Positions 35,341 to 42,916 of a stretch of 64,000 bases of DNA are shown here, piece by piece. The notes below the pieces were generated by a model. That model ran no database searches, was not told where the DNA came from, and saw nothing but the letters and a program-made list of their open reading frames with translations. How positions within the stretch are numbered: position 1 is the stretch's first letter; each line of letters begins with the position of its first letter. The DNA comes from Streptomyces musisoli (GTDB lineage Bacteria > Actinomycetota > Actinomycetes > Streptomycetales > Streptomycetaceae). The DNA lies in the NCBI RefSeq assembly GCF_016741855.1, contig NZ_JAERRH010000007.1:334830-398829 (forward strand), written 5' to 3'. The position numbers were made by a program, and so were the translations under genes.

Positions 35341-35370
35341 TCCGTACCCCGCTCGATCCGTACCCCGCTT

Positions 35371-35407
35371 CCGAAGGCCCCGGCGCGTGTCCGCCCGGGG
35401 CCTTCGG
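35371..35407 (+). terminator. Terminator after the MFS gene
   Basis: Perfect 12-bp stem (35371-35382 with 35396-35407) and a 13-base loop. It is followed by short CCCTCAG/CCCTCGG repeats (35420-35470) with no gene. Confidence 0.75.
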
Positions 35408-35567
35408 CCTTCCCCGGCCCCCGACCCTCGGCCCTCAGCCCTCAGCCCTCGACTCTCGGCCCTCGGCCCGCTGCCCCGCCGTCCCCAACGGCCGGTCCGA
35501 AGCACCCGCGCAGGGGCTGTTCCCGCTGGTCCGAGCCGGTGTCGGACCCCCGTGTCACCATCGGCCC

Positions 35568-36044
35568 ATGGACAAAATCCGCCGCCTGCGACTGGCCAAG
35601 GACGCCATGGACCGGGACTGGGCCGACCCGGGGCTCGACCTGGACGTGGTGGCGGCCCATGCCGGGTACTCGCGCTATCACTTCCTGCGCGCCTTCAAGG
35701 AGGCGTACGGCGAGACGCCCGGCCAGTACCTGACGCACCGGCGGATCGAGCGGGCCGAGGAGATGCTGCGCAGCGCCAACCTCACGGTGACCGAGATCTG
35801 CACCCTGGTCGGGTTCAGCAGCCTCGGCACCTTCTCCGCCCGCTTCAAGGCCCGGACCGGCCTCACCCCCAGCGAGTACCGCACCCGGCACGTGGGCCGC
35901 GGCGCCGCCCTCATCCCCGGCTGCTACGCCATGCTCTGGGCCGGCGGTTTCAACACCGCAACATCGAAGAAGCGCCCCGCCCCCGCTCCTGCCTACGGTG
36001 ACGAGCGGGAACAGCAGCCGCACGACAGGAGAGCGGAGCCATGA
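35568..36044 (+). CDS. Compact AraC-family regulator
   Basis: A 158-residue regulator that is almost only the AraC double HTH: RLAKDAMDRDWADPGLDLDVVAAHAGYSRYHFLRAFKEAYGETPGQYLTHRRIERAEEML (first HTH), then LTVTEICTLVGFSSLGTFSARFKARTGLTPSEYR (second HTH). Only ~40 residues follow, with no N-terminal ligand domain. GCYAMLWAGGFNTATSKKR near the end is conserved-looking and contains a Cys. ATG 35568 lacks a ribosome site, so leaderless translation is likely. The stop overlaps the start of the VOC gene (ATGA), so regulator and VOC protein are co-translated. The VOC protein could act as its ligand-binding partner (inference). Confidence 0.9.
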   Translation: MDKIRRLRLAKDAMDRDWADPGLDLDVVAAHAGYSRYHFLRAFKEAYGETPGQYLTHRRIERAEEMLRSANLTVTEICTLVGFSSLGTFSARFKARTGLTPSEYRTRHVGRGAALIPGCYAMLWAGGFNTATSKKRPAPAPAYGDEREQQPHDRRAEP

Positions 36045-36475
36045 TCAAGGGCTTGGGCATCAGCACCGTATGGACCACCGACCAGCAGCGGACGAAGGCC
36101 TTCTTCACCGAGAAGCTGGGCTTCGAGGTGCGCAACGACCTCGCCATGGGCGACATGCGCTGGGTCACCGTCGGCGCCAAGGACCAGCCCGGCGTGGAGC
36201 TGGCGCTGATGAGCCTGGACGGCCCGGGCCTGGACCCCGAGTCCGCCGAGGCGTTGAAGAAGCTGGTCGCCAAGGGGGTGCTCGGCGCCGGTGCGTTCCG
36301 CACGGACGACTGCCGGGGTGACTACGAGACGTTCCGGGCGCGCGGGGTGGAGTTCCTCCAGGAGCCGCAGGAGCGGCCGTACGGCATCGAGGCGATCTTC
36401 CGGGACGACAACGGCAACTGGTACTCGCTGACCGAGCGCAGCGAAGAGCTGGACTTCTCCAAGGACTTCGGGTGA
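36041..36475 (+). CDS. VOC (glyoxalase/bleomycin-resistance fold) protein
   Basis: A 144-residue VOC protein with two beta-alpha-beta-beta-beta halves: GISTVWTTDQQRTKAFFTEKLGFEVRNDLAMGDMRWVTVG and DCRGDYETFRARGVEFLQEPQERPYGIEAIFRDDNGNWYSLTER. Metal ligands would be the late E/D residues. The His at the start of many glyoxalases is Thr/Ser here, so metal binding is uncertain. The ATG overlaps the AraC stop and the stop overlaps the next GTG, so three genes are translationally linked. It may bind a small metabolite or drug rather than isomerise methylglyoxal. Confidence 0.88.
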   Translation: MIKGLGISTVWTTDQQRTKAFFTEKLGFEVRNDLAMGDMRWVTVGAKDQPGVELALMSLDGPGLDPESAEALKKLVAKGVLGAGAFRTDDCRGDYETFRARGVEFLQEPQERPYGIEAIFRDDNGNWYSLTERSEELDFSKDFG

Positions 36476-37323
36476 CCGCGGGACCCGGCGTGCTGCCGGA
36501 CCACACGGCCGTACGGGTGGCCCTGTGGCGGGCACTGCACGTCCAGGCCGATGCGCCGCCGCACGTCGTCGACGACGAGATCGGGCTGCGGCTGGCGGAC
36601 CCCGGCGACGGCTGGCGCGCCCGCCCGGACATGGACGAGCGGGACACCCGGCTGGTGCGGGCGTCCATCGCGGCCCGCGCCCGGTTCGTCGAGGACCTCG
36701 TCGTGGAGCAGGCCGCGCGCGGGGTGGACCAGTACGTCGTCCTCGGCGCCGGGCTGGACACCTTCGCCCAGCGCCGGCCGGAGACCGCCGCGGGGCTGCG
36801 GGTGTTCGAGGCGGACCAGCCCGGTCCGCAGGAGTGGAAGCGGCGGCGGCTCGCCGAACTCGGGTACGGAGTCCCGGACTGGCTGCGTCTCGTGCCGGTC
36901 GACTTCGAGGGGGACTGGTGGGAGCGGCTGCTCGCGGCCGGCCTCGACCCGGGCCGGCCGGCGGTCGTGGCCTGCACCGGCGTCACGATGTACCTCACGC
37001 GGGACGCGATCGTGGCGAGCTTCCGGAGAGTGGCGACGCTCGCTCCGGGCTCCCTGCTGGCCACGACGTTTCTGCGGCCGGCCGAGGACGTCGAGCCCGA
37101 GCTGCGGCCGTTCCAGGAGGCGGCGGAACGGGGCGCACGCGCCGCCGGCACGCCGTTCCTCAGTCACTTCACGCCCGCGGGGATGCTGGACCTGGTCCGC
37201 GACGCCGGGTTCCGGGACGCCCGCCATGTGCCGGCCGGGGAACTCGCCCGGCGGTACTTCGCCGACCGGACCGACGGGCTGCGTCCGTCGAAGGCGGAGG
37301 AACTGGTGGTGGCGTCCACCTGA
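36472..37323 (+). CDS. SAM-dependent methyltransferase, leucine carboxyl methyltransferase-like (PF04072/TIGR00027)
   Basis: A 283-residue member of the actinobacterial family whose founding entries are putative O-methyltransferases related to LCMT. Landmarks are VRASIAARARFVEDLVVEQAARGVDQYVVLGAGLDTFAQRRP (SAM motif I, YVVLGAGLDT), VFEADQPGPQEWKRRRLAELG (the acidic residue that binds the ribose) and VACTGVTMYLTRDAIVASF, all diagnostic. GTG 36472 overlaps the VOC stop. The substrate is unknown. Its tight coupling to an AraC regulator and a VOC protein suggests a small detoxification or modification cassette. Confidence 0.88.
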   Translation: MTAGPGVLPDHTAVRVALWRALHVQADAPPHVVDDEIGLRLADPGDGWRARPDMDERDTRLVRASIAARARFVEDLVVEQAARGVDQYVVLGAGLDTFAQRRPETAAGLRVFEADQPGPQEWKRRRLAELGYGVPDWLRLVPVDFEGDWWERLLAAGLDPGRPAVVACTGVTMYLTRDAIVASFRRVATLAPGSLLATTFLRPAEDVEPELRPFQEAAERGARAAGTPFLSHFTPAGMLDLVRDAGFRDARHVPAGELARRYFADRTDGLRPSKAEELVVAST

Positions 37324-37540
37324 AGCGGCCGGGGTGGTCGGCGGCGGGGCCCGAGGAGGCCGAGATGGTCGTGGGCGGGCGGCCGAGGGGGTGGAAGCGG
37401 TCGCGGGCCGGGGGCCTGAAGCGATCGCAAGCGCCGGTGGCCGGCGGGGACGGGGGCGACCCGGGGCGGAGGGAGATCCGGGGCGGAGGGAGATGCGGGC
37501 GAGGTGACATGGGGCCGGGGCGGCCCGGGGAGGGCCGGTC

Positions 37541-38293
37541 CTAGCGGCCCGTCGCCAGGTTCGCGCCGCCCGTCGCCTCCAGGACGACGCCCGTCATGAA
37601 CTCGTTCGCGGCGAGCATGTGGATGGCGCGGGCGATGTCATCGGGGCGGCCCACCCGGCCCACCGGTGTGACGGCGGCCAGGCCGTCGAAGAGGGACCGG
37701 CGCTGCTCGGCGGGTACGGAGTGCCACCAGGGCGTGTCGACGACGCCCGGGGAGACGGCGTTGACCCGGAGCGGGGCCAGCTCCACCGCGAGCGGCGGGA
37801 CCATCGCCTCCAGGGCGCCGTTGATCGCGGCGAGGCCCGCGGTGCCGGGCAGGGCGGCCCGGGCGGAGGCGGCGGTCACCAGGGTCGCCGAGCCGTCGCG
37901 GCGCAGCCGGGGCAGGGCCGCCTGGAGGACGCGCACGTGCGGCCAGAACTTGCCGTCGAAGCCGGCCGCCAGCTCGTCCAGGTCCAGCTCGGCGAAGGGG
38001 CCGCTGCCCTTGTTGCCGCTGAGGGCGAGGACCAGGTGGTCGACGGGGCCGGAGCCGGCGAAGAACGCGTCCACCGCGGCGCGGTCCGCCGCGTCCAGCC
38101 GGGACGTCGACACCTTGCCGCCGATCCGGCCCGCCGCCGCGTCCAGCCGGTCCTGCGCGCGGCCGGTGATGACCACGTCGGCGCCGTCGGCGGCGAAGAG
38201 CGTGGCAGCCGCCTCGCCGATGCCGGAGCTGCCGCCCATCACGACGACGCGCTGTCCGGCGAGGGGGGTGGTGGAGGTGTGCGGAGTGCTCAT
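37541..38293 (-). CDS. Short-chain dehydrogenase/reductase lacking the usual Tyr/Lys pair
   Basis: A 250-residue SDR. The cofactor end is normal: RVVVMGGSSGIGEAAATLFAADGADVVITGR (Gly motif), LDAADRAAVDAFF and LVLALSGNKGSG in place of NNAG. The active-site stretch reads TAASARAALPGTAGLAAINGALEAMVPPLAVELAPLRVNAVSPG. Where classical SDRs have Y-x3-K (YxASKGAL), this has L-A-A-I-N-GAL, so both catalytic residues are replaced, although the Ser region is kept. It could be a sensor-like or atypical enzyme. It is divergent from a TetR gene across 197 bp with paired operators. Confidence 0.88.
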   Translation of the reverse strand: MSTPHTSTTPLAGQRVVVMGGSSGIGEAAATLFAADGADVVITGRAQDRLDAAAGRIGGKVSTSRLDAADRAAVDAFFAGSGPVDHLVLALSGNKGSGPFAELDLDELAAGFDGKFWPHVRVLQAALPRLRRDGSATLVTAASARAALPGTAGLAAINGALEAMVPPLAVELAPLRVNAVSPGVVDTPWWHSVPAEQRRSLFDGLAAVTPVGRVGRPDDIARAIHMLAANEFMTGVVLEATGGANLATGR

Positions 38294-38332
38294 GGTGTGG
38301 CTTCTCCCGAGAGGTCACCGGGCCCCGACCCA

Positions 38333-38387
38333 TTGTCGAGAACGCCGGTCTCGTCAAATGTGTTGCCGAGACCGATAGTCTCGTCAA
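38333..38387. promoter_or_regulatory. Two 25-bp TetR-type operators between SDR and TetR genes
   Basis: Two near-identical palindromes, 38333-38357 and 38363-38387, each with ends TTGnCGAGA and TCTCGTCAA around a 7-base centre. They are 30 bp apart (about three helix turns). The second contains CGAGACCGATAGTCTCG (38367-38383). Confidence 0.75.
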
Positions 38388-38490
38388 GGGGGTTCGGGAA
38401 GCGCCGGGCGGGGAGAGGGAAGCCCCCGGGCCGGGAGACGGAAGCGCCGGGCGGGGAGAGGGAAGGGCCGGGCCGGGAGAAGATGGGGCC

Positions 38491-39090
38491 GTGAGCACAG
38501 GGGAAGAGGGCGTGGACACCAAGGGACACCGCCAGCACACCGGCCGCCGCCGCAACGAGGCCGCGCGCCAGGCGATTCTGGATGCCGCGCTGGACCTGCT
38601 CGCCGACGCCGACGGCGCCCCGGTGAGTGTGGAGACCATCGCCCGCGCGGCCGGCGTCGGCAAACAGACCCTCTACCGCTGGTGGCCCTCCAAGGGCGCC
38701 GTACTGCTGGAGGCGCTCACCGACCGGGCCGCGCAGGAGGTGCCCGCGCCGGACACCGGCACCCTGCGCGGCGATCTGCGCGCGCTGGCGGTCGCCACCT
38801 TCGAGGCCGCCCAGTACCCGCCGACCGCCCCAGCCCTGCGCACCCTCGTCCGCGAGGCGGCCCGGGACCCGCATCTGGCGGAGCTGATGCGGAAGTTCAC
38901 CGAGTCCCGGCGGGCCGCCGTGCACGAGATCCTCGAACGGGGCCGGCAGCGCGGCGAACTGCCCGCCGACCGGGACCCCGAGCTGCTGGTCGACCAGTTC
39001 TACGGCCTCTTCTGGTACCGCTTCCTGCTCGGACACGCCCCGCTGGACGCGGACACGGCGATCCGGTTCGCCGACTCCCTGCTGGGCTGA
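38491..39090 (+). CDS. TetR-family repressor, likely regulator of the divergent SDR
   Basis: A 199-residue TetR regulator. The HTH reads ARQAILDAALDLLADADGAPVSVETIARAAGVGKQTLYRWWPSKGAVLLEAL (residues ~25-76), the TYRWWPSK type. A TetR_C-like domain follows (TLRGDLRALAVATFEAAQYPPTAPALRTLVREAARDPHLAELMRKF and ELLVDQFYGLFWYRFLLGHAPLD). GTG 38491 has GGAGAAG ten bases upstream; GTG 38512 after GGGGAAGAGGG is also possible. It should bind the two palindromes in the 197-bp gap to control itself and the SDR. Confidence 0.9.
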   Translation: MSTGEEGVDTKGHRQHTGRRRNEAARQAILDAALDLLADADGAPVSVETIARAAGVGKQTLYRWWPSKGAVLLEALTDRAAQEVPAPDTGTLRGDLRALAVATFEAAQYPPTAPALRTLVREAARDPHLAELMRKFTESRRAAVHEILERGRQRGELPADRDPELLVDQFYGLFWYRFLLGHAPLDADTAIRFADSLLG

Positions 39091-39335
39091 AACCCTTCTC
39101 GGGGCCGCCCCTCGGCCGGGCTGCACTCTCTCCGGGCCGACCCGTCGCGCGCGGAGGGCCCGCTGACCGCCACGGAGCCGGGCGGCGCGTAGAAGACGAG
39201 CCAATGGTGGGCTGGTCGGGCACCAAGGTCGCCGTGGGGCGGGCGCTGACGTACGGCGAGATGGTGTGCGTGGAGCGGCGCTGCCGGGCTGAAACCCTTC
39301 GCCGGACCCGGCCGGCTCCGGCTGAGGCCCTTCTC
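39084..39335. repeat. Three copies of a GGGCTGAAACCCTTC element downstream of cseC
   Basis: GGGCTGAAACCCTTC occurs at 39084-39098 (overlapping the TetR stop) and 39286-39300. A degenerate copy, GCTGAGGCCCTTCTC, lies at 39321-39335. The intervening 39091-39352 holds no gene that I can support. Confidence 0.6.
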
Positions 39336-39352
39336 GAGACCGGGTCGGTCCG

Positions 39353-40705
39353 CTACTTGCCTCCGGACGCCGGCAGCATCGGGTAGCTGCCGGTGTTGGT
39401 CGGGGCGTGCTCCGGGAGCCACAGGACGGCCACCGCGCCCTCCGCGGGGATGTGGGGCGGCGCTCCGGCGGGCCGCACGTTGCGGAACGTCAGCCGGGCG
39501 CCGAGCACGCGCGCCTGGCCGGCCGCGATCGTCAGCCCCAGCCCATGGCCCTTCCCGGCCCGGTCCTTGCTGCCGGTGCGGAACCGGCTCGGCCCCTCGG
39601 CGAGCAACTCCTCCGGGAAGCCGGGACCGTGGTCGCGGACCCGGATGACCCGGCCCTCCACGGTCACCTCGATCGGCGGCCGGCCGTGCCGGGCGGCGTT
39701 GGCCAGCAGGTTGAACAGCACCCGCTCCAGCCGCCGCGGGTCGGTGGTGACCTCCGACTCGTGCACCACCCGTACGGCGATCTCGGGATCCTTGGCCGCC
39801 ACCCGGCGCGCGACGAACTCGCCGAGCATGATGTCCTGGAGCTCCGCCCGCTCCGAGGCGCTGTCCAGCCGGGCCACCTCCAGGACGTCCTCGACCAGCG
39901 TGCGCATCGCCTTCGCCCGGTCCAGGACCAGCTCCGTGGGACGGCCGGGCGGCAGCAGTTCGGCGGCCGTCAGCAGGCCCGTCACGGGGGTGCGCAGTTC
40001 GTGCGCGATGTCGGCGGTGACCCGCCGCTCGGCCTCCAGGCGCTGCTGAAGCGCGTCCGCCATGGCGTCCACCGCCCGCGCGAGATCGTCGGTCTCGTCC
40101 CGTACGACCCCGCCGATGGCCTCCCGCACCCGGACGTCGGGCTCGCCCTTGGCGACCTGGTTCGCGGCGGCCGCCGCCTTGCGCAGCCGGCGGGACAGCT
40201 GGCCGCCGATCAGGACGCCCAGCGCGCTGCCGCCGAGCACCACCGCGACCGAGCCGATGACCAGGGCCTGGTCCAGGTCCTTCAGCATGTCGGCGCTGCG
40301 GTCCGGCAGGTGGATGTGCACGGACAGCACGTGCCCGTCCTTCACCGGTACGGCAGCCCAGATGTCCGGCTGGCGGCCGTGCTGCGAGACGTCGCTGACC
40401 CGGCGGCCCCGCTCGACGCTCTCGCGCAGCGGGCCCGGCAGGTTCGGGTCGTCGACCTTCACGTACGGGAAGACCGGCCCCCGGTTCAGTTCGTAGTTGC
40501 GCTGGGCCAGCAGGAGCCGGTCGTTGGCGAGTTCCCGCGCGTTGTCCAGCATCGAGACGCGGGCCGCGTTGTGCACGACCAGGCTCAGTACGACCGCCAC
40601 CAGACCGGCCACCAGCGCGATCGCCGCGCTGAGCTTCCATCTGAGCCCGGTGCGCAGGCCCGCGCGCTCCACGCGCCGGACCGGATACCGAAGAATCCCC
40701 CGCAT
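39353..40705 (-). CDS. cseC: Cell-envelope stress sensor kinase CseC
   Basis: In the known system, CseC senses wall damage and phosphorylates CseB, which activates sigE. The 450 residues contain two membrane helices (AIALVAGLVAVVLSLVV and ALVIGSVAVVLGGSALGVLIG) with an extracytoplasmic loop of about 110 residues between them. A HAMP region with VREAIGGVVRDETDDLARAVDAMADAL follows, then ERRVTADIAHELRTPVTGLL (phospho-acceptor His), LFNLLANAARHG (N box), VRDHGPGFPEELL and GHGLGLTIAAGQARV. It is the last gene of the operon, 13 bp after cseB. Synteny with sigE, cseA and cseB supports the name rather than a generic kinase. Confidence 0.93.
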   Translation of the reverse strand: MRGILRYPVRRVERAGLRTGLRWKLSAAIALVAGLVAVVLSLVVHNAARVSMLDNARELANDRLLLAQRNYELNRGPVFPYVKVDDPNLPGPLRESVERGRRVSDVSQHGRQPDIWAAVPVKDGHVLSVHIHLPDRSADMLKDLDQALVIGSVAVVLGGSALGVLIGGQLSRRLRKAAAAANQVAKGEPDVRVREAIGGVVRDETDDLARAVDAMADALQQRLEAERRVTADIAHELRTPVTGLLTAAELLPPGRPTELVLDRAKAMRTLVEDVLEVARLDSASERAELQDIMLGEFVARRVAAKDPEIAVRVVHESEVTTDPRRLERVLFNLLANAARHGRPPIEVTVEGRVIRVRDHGPGFPEELLAEGPSRFRTGSKDRAGKGHGLGLTIAAGQARVLGARLTFRNVRPAGAPPHIPAEGAVAVLWLPEHAPTNTGSYPMLPASGGK

Positions 40706-40718
40706 GCCGCCGCTCCGC

Positions 40719-41423
40719 TCAGGCCTTCAGCTTGTAACCGAAGCCGCGGACCGTCTCGATCCGGTCCTGGCCGATCTTCTGCCGCAGCCGCTGCACATGC
40801 ACGTCCACGACCCGGGTGTCCCCGCCCCAGCCGTAGTCCCACACGCGCTCCAGGAGCTTGTCGCGGGAGAGCACGGAGCCCGGCGCGGAGGAGAACTCCA
40901 GCAGCAGCCGCATCTCGGTCGGGGTGAGCGCCACCGGCTGTCCGGCCCGGCGCACCTCCATGCCGTCCGTGTCGATCTCCAGTTCCCCGAAGGTCAGCGT
41001 GCCGGCGACCGCGGACGGGCTCTCCTCCGTGGCCTGCGCGGCCCCGCCGGCGTGCCCGAAACGGCGCAGCACCGCGCGGATCCGGGCCACCAGCACGGCA
41101 CCGTCGAACGGCTTGGTCACGTAGTCGTCGGCGCCCGCCTCCAGGCCGAGGACGACGTCGATGGAGTCGGCCCGGGCCGACAGCATGATCACCGGCACGG
41201 TCGACTCGTCCCGGATCCGGCGGCACAGGCTGACCCCGTCCAGGCCCGGCACCATGACGTCCAGCAGCGCGATGTCGGGACGGTCGGCCCGGAACGCCTC
41301 CAGGCCCGACAGGCCGTCGGGCATCGCCGTGACCGCGAAGCCGTCCCGCTCCAGGGCGAGCTGGGTGGCCTCGCGGATGACGTCGTCGTCCTCGACGAAC
41401 AGGACGTGGGTCTGGTCTGCCAT
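40719..41423 (-). CDS. cseB: Response regulator CseB (OmpR family)
   Basis: A 234-residue regulator. Receiver domain: VLFVEDDDVIREATQLALERDGF, phospho-acceptor Asp55 in IALLDVMVPGLDG, IMLSARADSIDVVLGLEAGADDYVTKPFD. The winged-helix DNA-binding domain has LTPTEMRLLLEFSSAPGSVLSRDKLLERVWDYGWGGDTRVVDVHVQRLRQKIGQDRIETVRGFGYKL, which is diagnostic for the OmpR class. It lies between cseA (33 bp upstream) and cseC (13 bp downstream). In S. coelicolor its phosphorylated form activates the sigE promoter upstream. No change in key residues is seen. Confidence 0.95.
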   Translation of the reverse strand: MADQTHVLFVEDDDVIREATQLALERDGFAVTAMPDGLSGLEAFRADRPDIALLDVMVPGLDGVSLCRRIRDESTVPVIMLSARADSIDVVLGLEAGADDYVTKPFDGAVLVARIRAVLRRFGHAGGAAQATEESPSAVAGTLTFGELEIDTDGMEVRRAGQPVALTPTEMRLLLEFSSAPGSVLSRDKLLERVWDYGWGGDTRVVDVHVQRLRQKIGQDRIETVRGFGYKLKA

Positions 41424-41456
41424 CCCGGTGCTCTCAGTCCTCGTGGGTGTGGGGGG

Positions 41457-42116
41457 TCAGTTGTCCGACGTGGGCTGCGTGCCCCCGCCGGTGGCGTTGC
41501 TGTACTCGTTGCGGGTGGGCTTCCCCGCGACGAACCGCCCGCTCTTCCAGGTGTAGGGGGTCACGATGTCCCCCGAGGGGTTGGAGATCGGGTCGTCCTC
41601 CTCGTAGTACTGGCGGAAGACCGACAGGGTGCCCTTGTCGATCTCCGCGTAGACCGGGGAGTCCTCGCTCTTGAAGACGTTCGTGAACCTGCCGTTCTGG
41701 TCCTGGTACACGTACGAGGCGATACCGACCCAGTCGGCGCAGGTCATCACGTTGACGACGACGTCGTCGACCGTGGCTTCGGTCAGGTCGCCGTAGGAGA
41801 CGTCGACCTGGTACTTGTCGCCGTCGCACGGCTTCAGCTCCCGTTTCACCGCCTCCGACACCTGTGGGTCGTTCTTGAGCAGTTCCACGGCGTCCACGCG
41901 GCGGTACCGCTGGGAGGGGCTGGGGGAGGGAGAGGGGGAGGTGACGGATCCCGCCACCGCCGAACCGTGCGCCGGGCCCTCGTCCCGCGCGCCCGTGCCC
42001 CCGCTGCCGCACGCGGCGACGAAAAGGGCGAGGGCGGCGAGCGCGGCCCCCACCGCGATCACCGCCTGTGTACTGCCTCGGACCCGGTCGGGCCCGGCCC
42101 CGGTCAGGCCGCGCAA
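41457..42116 (-). CDS. cseA: Lipoprotein CseA, negative modulator of the SigE system
   Basis: A 219-residue lipoprotein on the outer face of the membrane. In S. coelicolor, loss of CseA raises sigE expression. The signal peptide is TQAVIAVGAALAALALFVAACGSGG, with lipobox LFVAAC and Cys about residue 36. A Ser/Pro linker (SVTSPSPSPSPSQ) and a globular domain with two more Cys (LKPCDGDKYQ, NVMTCADWVG) follow. The proposed start is TTG 42116, supported by AGGAG eight to nine bases upstream and the overlap of 13 bp with sigE. Translational coupling to sigE is likely. The acidic Tyr-rich C-terminal part (FRQYYEEDDPI) might contact CseC. Confidence 0.9.
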   Translation of the reverse strand: MRGLTGAGPDRVRGSTQAVIAVGAALAALALFVAACGSGGTGARDEGPAHGSAVAGSVTSPSPSPSPSQRYRRVDAVELLKNDPQVSEAVKRELKPCDGDKYQVDVSYGDLTEATVDDVVVNVMTCADWVGIASYVYQDQNGRFTNVFKSEDSPVYAEIDKGTLSVFRQYYEEDDPISNPSGDIVTPYTWKSGRFVAGKPTRNEYSNATGGGTQPTSDN

Positions 42117-42643
42117 CGCTCCCGCTCCTCACGCTCCAGCGCGCGTGCGTCCAGATCGCGGGCCTCCAGCTCCTCACGGAGCCGGGCGAGCGCCCGGTGC
42201 AGCGTGCTCTTGACCGTACCGGCCGACATGCCGAGGGCCGCGGCCGTCTCCTCAGTGGACATCTGCTCCCAGTGTCGCAGCACCACGACACTGCGCTGCT
42301 TCGGTGCGAGCACCTTCATGACGTCCATCAGCAGAGCCCGGTCGGCGTGCTGCTCCGTGGAGTCCTCCACGGAGGCGTCCGGCAGCTGCTCGGTCGGCAC
42401 CTCTTCCAGCTTGCGCGCACGCCACCACTCGGTCCGGGTGTTGATCATGACTCGGCGCAGATAGGCGTCGGCGAGCCGCTTGTCGGCGATGCCCTCCCAG
42501 CGGCCGTACGTCCGTACCAGCGCGGTCTGCAGCAGGTCCTGGGCGTCGACCGGGTCCGGGACCAGCCGGCGTGCGCTGCGCAGCAGCGCGTCCTGCCGGG
42601 TGCGGACGTACTCCTCGAATTCGAGCACCTCGCCCTGCGCCAT
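42104..42643 (-). CDS. sigE: ECF sigma factor SigE (cell-envelope stress)
   Basis: Directs transcription of envelope genes after wall-acting antibiotics. The 179 residues show region 2 (FEEYVRTRQDALLRSARRLVPDPVDAQDLLQTALVRTYGRWEGIADKRLADAYLRRVMINTRTEWWRAR in outline, with the DAQDLLQ core-binding stretch). Region 4 follows (VMKVLAPKQRSVVVLRHWEQMSTEETAAALGMSAGTVKSTLHRALARLREEL). ATG 42643 lies eight bases after GGAGG, and upstream in-frame codons are discarded. No anti-sigma gene follows. Instead cseA, cseB and cseC form the same operon, so control is at the level of sigE transcription. The 273 bp to mutY hold the promoter. Confidence 0.96.
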   Translation of the reverse strand: MAQGEVLEFEEYVRTRQDALLRSARRLVPDPVDAQDLLQTALVRTYGRWEGIADKRLADAYLRRVMINTRTEWWRARKLEEVPTEQLPDASVEDSTEQHADRALLMDVMKVLAPKQRSVVVLRHWEQMSTEETAAALGMSAGTVKSTLHRALARLREELEARDLDARALEREERERCAA

Positions 42644-42916
42644 GATCAACCGCCTCCGTTCCCCGTTGTGCTTCCGGCTCGTGCCCGAAGTCCTGCCGTC
42701 CCGTGTCCGGTGGTCCGCCGGGCACGGAGAAGAAGCTACGGAGTGGTTGTCACGGGGCTGTGCGTACCAGCCTGCGGCTGGCAATCGGCTATCCGTCGGT
42801 TGTGTAACAGAGGCGGGAACTGGGTAACGCGCAGAGGGTTTCTGTCCTAGTGTGGGGTGATTTGCCCCATCGGTTCTTTCGTAACGGACGCCCGGAGACT
42901 GTGACCTGGCTGTGCG
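42644..42916 (-). promoter_or_regulatory. sigE promoter region with GTTAC repeats
   Basis: A gene-free 273 bp. On the minus strand, GTTAC occurs three times (complement of GTAAC at 42804-42808, 42824-42828 and 42881-42885). The first two are parts of GTTACACA and GTTACCCA, exactly 20 bp apart. These are candidate CseB sites. A CACACT (complement of 42848-42853) is a possible -10 box. The start site is not fixed by sequence alone. Confidence 0.4.

Noticed and set aside
37324..37540. Coding frames in the gap after the methyltransferase
   Set aside because: Low-complexity G-rich sequence with short, biased frames, no ribosome site and no domain.
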